In this document: positions 63,772 to 64,000 of the stretch, piece after piece | Layout: every line of letters begins with the position of its first letter | Position numbering within the stretch: position 1 is the stretch's first letter | Assembly (NCBI RefSeq): GCF_004352855.1 | Contig: NZ_SJSC01000001.1 | Location: 186,001 to 250,000 of the forward strand | Direction of reading: 5' to 3' | DNA: 64,000 nucleotides | DNA from: Marinomonas sp. KMM3893 | GTDB taxonomy: Bacteria > Pseudomonadota > Gammaproteobacteria > Pseudomonadales > Marinomonadaceae | Made by a program: the position numbers and the translations under genes | The notes under the pieces: model-generated | The model's database searches: none | Told to the model about the DNA's origin: nothing | What the model saw: the letters and a program-made list of their open reading frames with translations, nothing else

Positions 63772-64000
63772 CTAGCAATCTGTGTCTTCGGCGTTCACGC
63801 CTTCTTTGGCTTTCTCACAGGTATCTTCAATTGCGTTACCCATATCCGTCGCCTGATCTGAAATCGCATCACCTGCGTCATCCATAGCGTCACCGGCTTT
63901 GTCCATGGTCTGCTCAACCTGATCACCCACTTTTGAAGCCGTGTCATCTGCACTGTTTGATGTTTCGTCATTACACGCTGCCAATGAACCAGCAACGACC
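63772..64000 (-). CDS. Lipoprotein, N-terminus cut by window edge
   Basis: The frame is open to the window end, so the start codon lies outside. The visible part begins with the end of a signal peptide, VVAGSLAACNDE, whose SLAAC is a lipobox, so the mature protein starts at that Cys. The mature chain is short (about 68 residues), acidic and made of a repeated heptad-like pattern (KVGDQVEQTMDKAGDAMDDA). Two more Cys occur near the end (DTCEKA and the last residue). No function is known. The Asp next to the lipidated Cys is at position +3 (Cys-Asn-Asp), so sorting is not certain. Confidence 0.75.
   Translation of the reverse strand, partial: VVAGSLAACNDETSNSADDTASKVGDQVEQTMDKAGDAMDDAGDAISDQATDMGNAIEDTCEKAKEGVNAEDTDC

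Overview
The window looks like a chromosomal segment of a marine gammaproteobacterium of the Oceanospirillales, most likely Marinomonas or a close relative. This is inferred from protein similarity and gene order (rsxABCDGE-nth; argG-motY-rnt as in Pseudomonas; cydABX-cydDC), not from a database search. No rRNA, tRNA or CRISPR array was seen. The upper edge cuts a lipoprotein gene and the lower edge cuts metG.

Layout. 0-8.1 kb: the end of metG, then the complete Rsx electron-transport operon (rsxA, B, C, D, G, E) with nth. RsxC carries a long repeat-rich tail. 8.2-12.5 kb: an omega-amino-acid:pyruvate aminotransferase, small RNA-binding and hypothetical proteins, and a ribokinase/nucleoside-hydrolase pair for ribonucleoside salvage. 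12.7-20.2 kb: argG, motY, rnt, a DUF454 membrane protein, a large AsmA-like/DUF748 protein and a YdcH-like protein with a probable FNR/Anr site. 20.4-26.6 kb: a Fur-box-preceded TonB-dependent siderophore receptor, an Old Yellow Enzyme divergent from a LysR regulator, and a flavin monooxygenase with an unusual zinc-finger-like N-terminus.

27.4-36.1 kb is the accessory-looking part. It holds a REP-associated tyrosine transposase (RAYT) gene whose promoter contains a near-perfect LexA operator, a tandemly duplicated 3' end of that gene, and more than a dozen interspersed copies of one short repeat. Between them lie a spermidine-synthase-like protein, trxC, a LEA14-like lipoprotein, a DUF6172-like protein and a TAXI-type TRAP transporter.

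36.2-42.5 kb: the cytochrome bd operon cydA-cydB-cydX-cydD-cydC. 42.7-44.0 kb: a TetR repressor divergent from an AhpD/CMD-like protein, with two palindromic operators. 44.4-50.8 kb: a CsgD-like LuxR regulator and a six-gene chaperone-usher pilus operon (two pilins, two chaperones, usher, probable tip protein). The usher's signal peptide is split from the body by a nine-base homopolymer, so usher expression may be phase-variable or the sequence may carry an indel.

51.6-57.3 kb: a sulfonate group: TauE/SafE exporter, tauBCA uptake system and a divergent MocR/TauR-like regulator. 57.3-64 kb: arfB, an orphan eukaryotic-type hisA, a lipoprotein, an unknown protein, a sigma-54 activator with a degenerate receiver domain, a dual-specificity-phosphatase/lipid-kinase fusion and a truncated lipoprotein gene.
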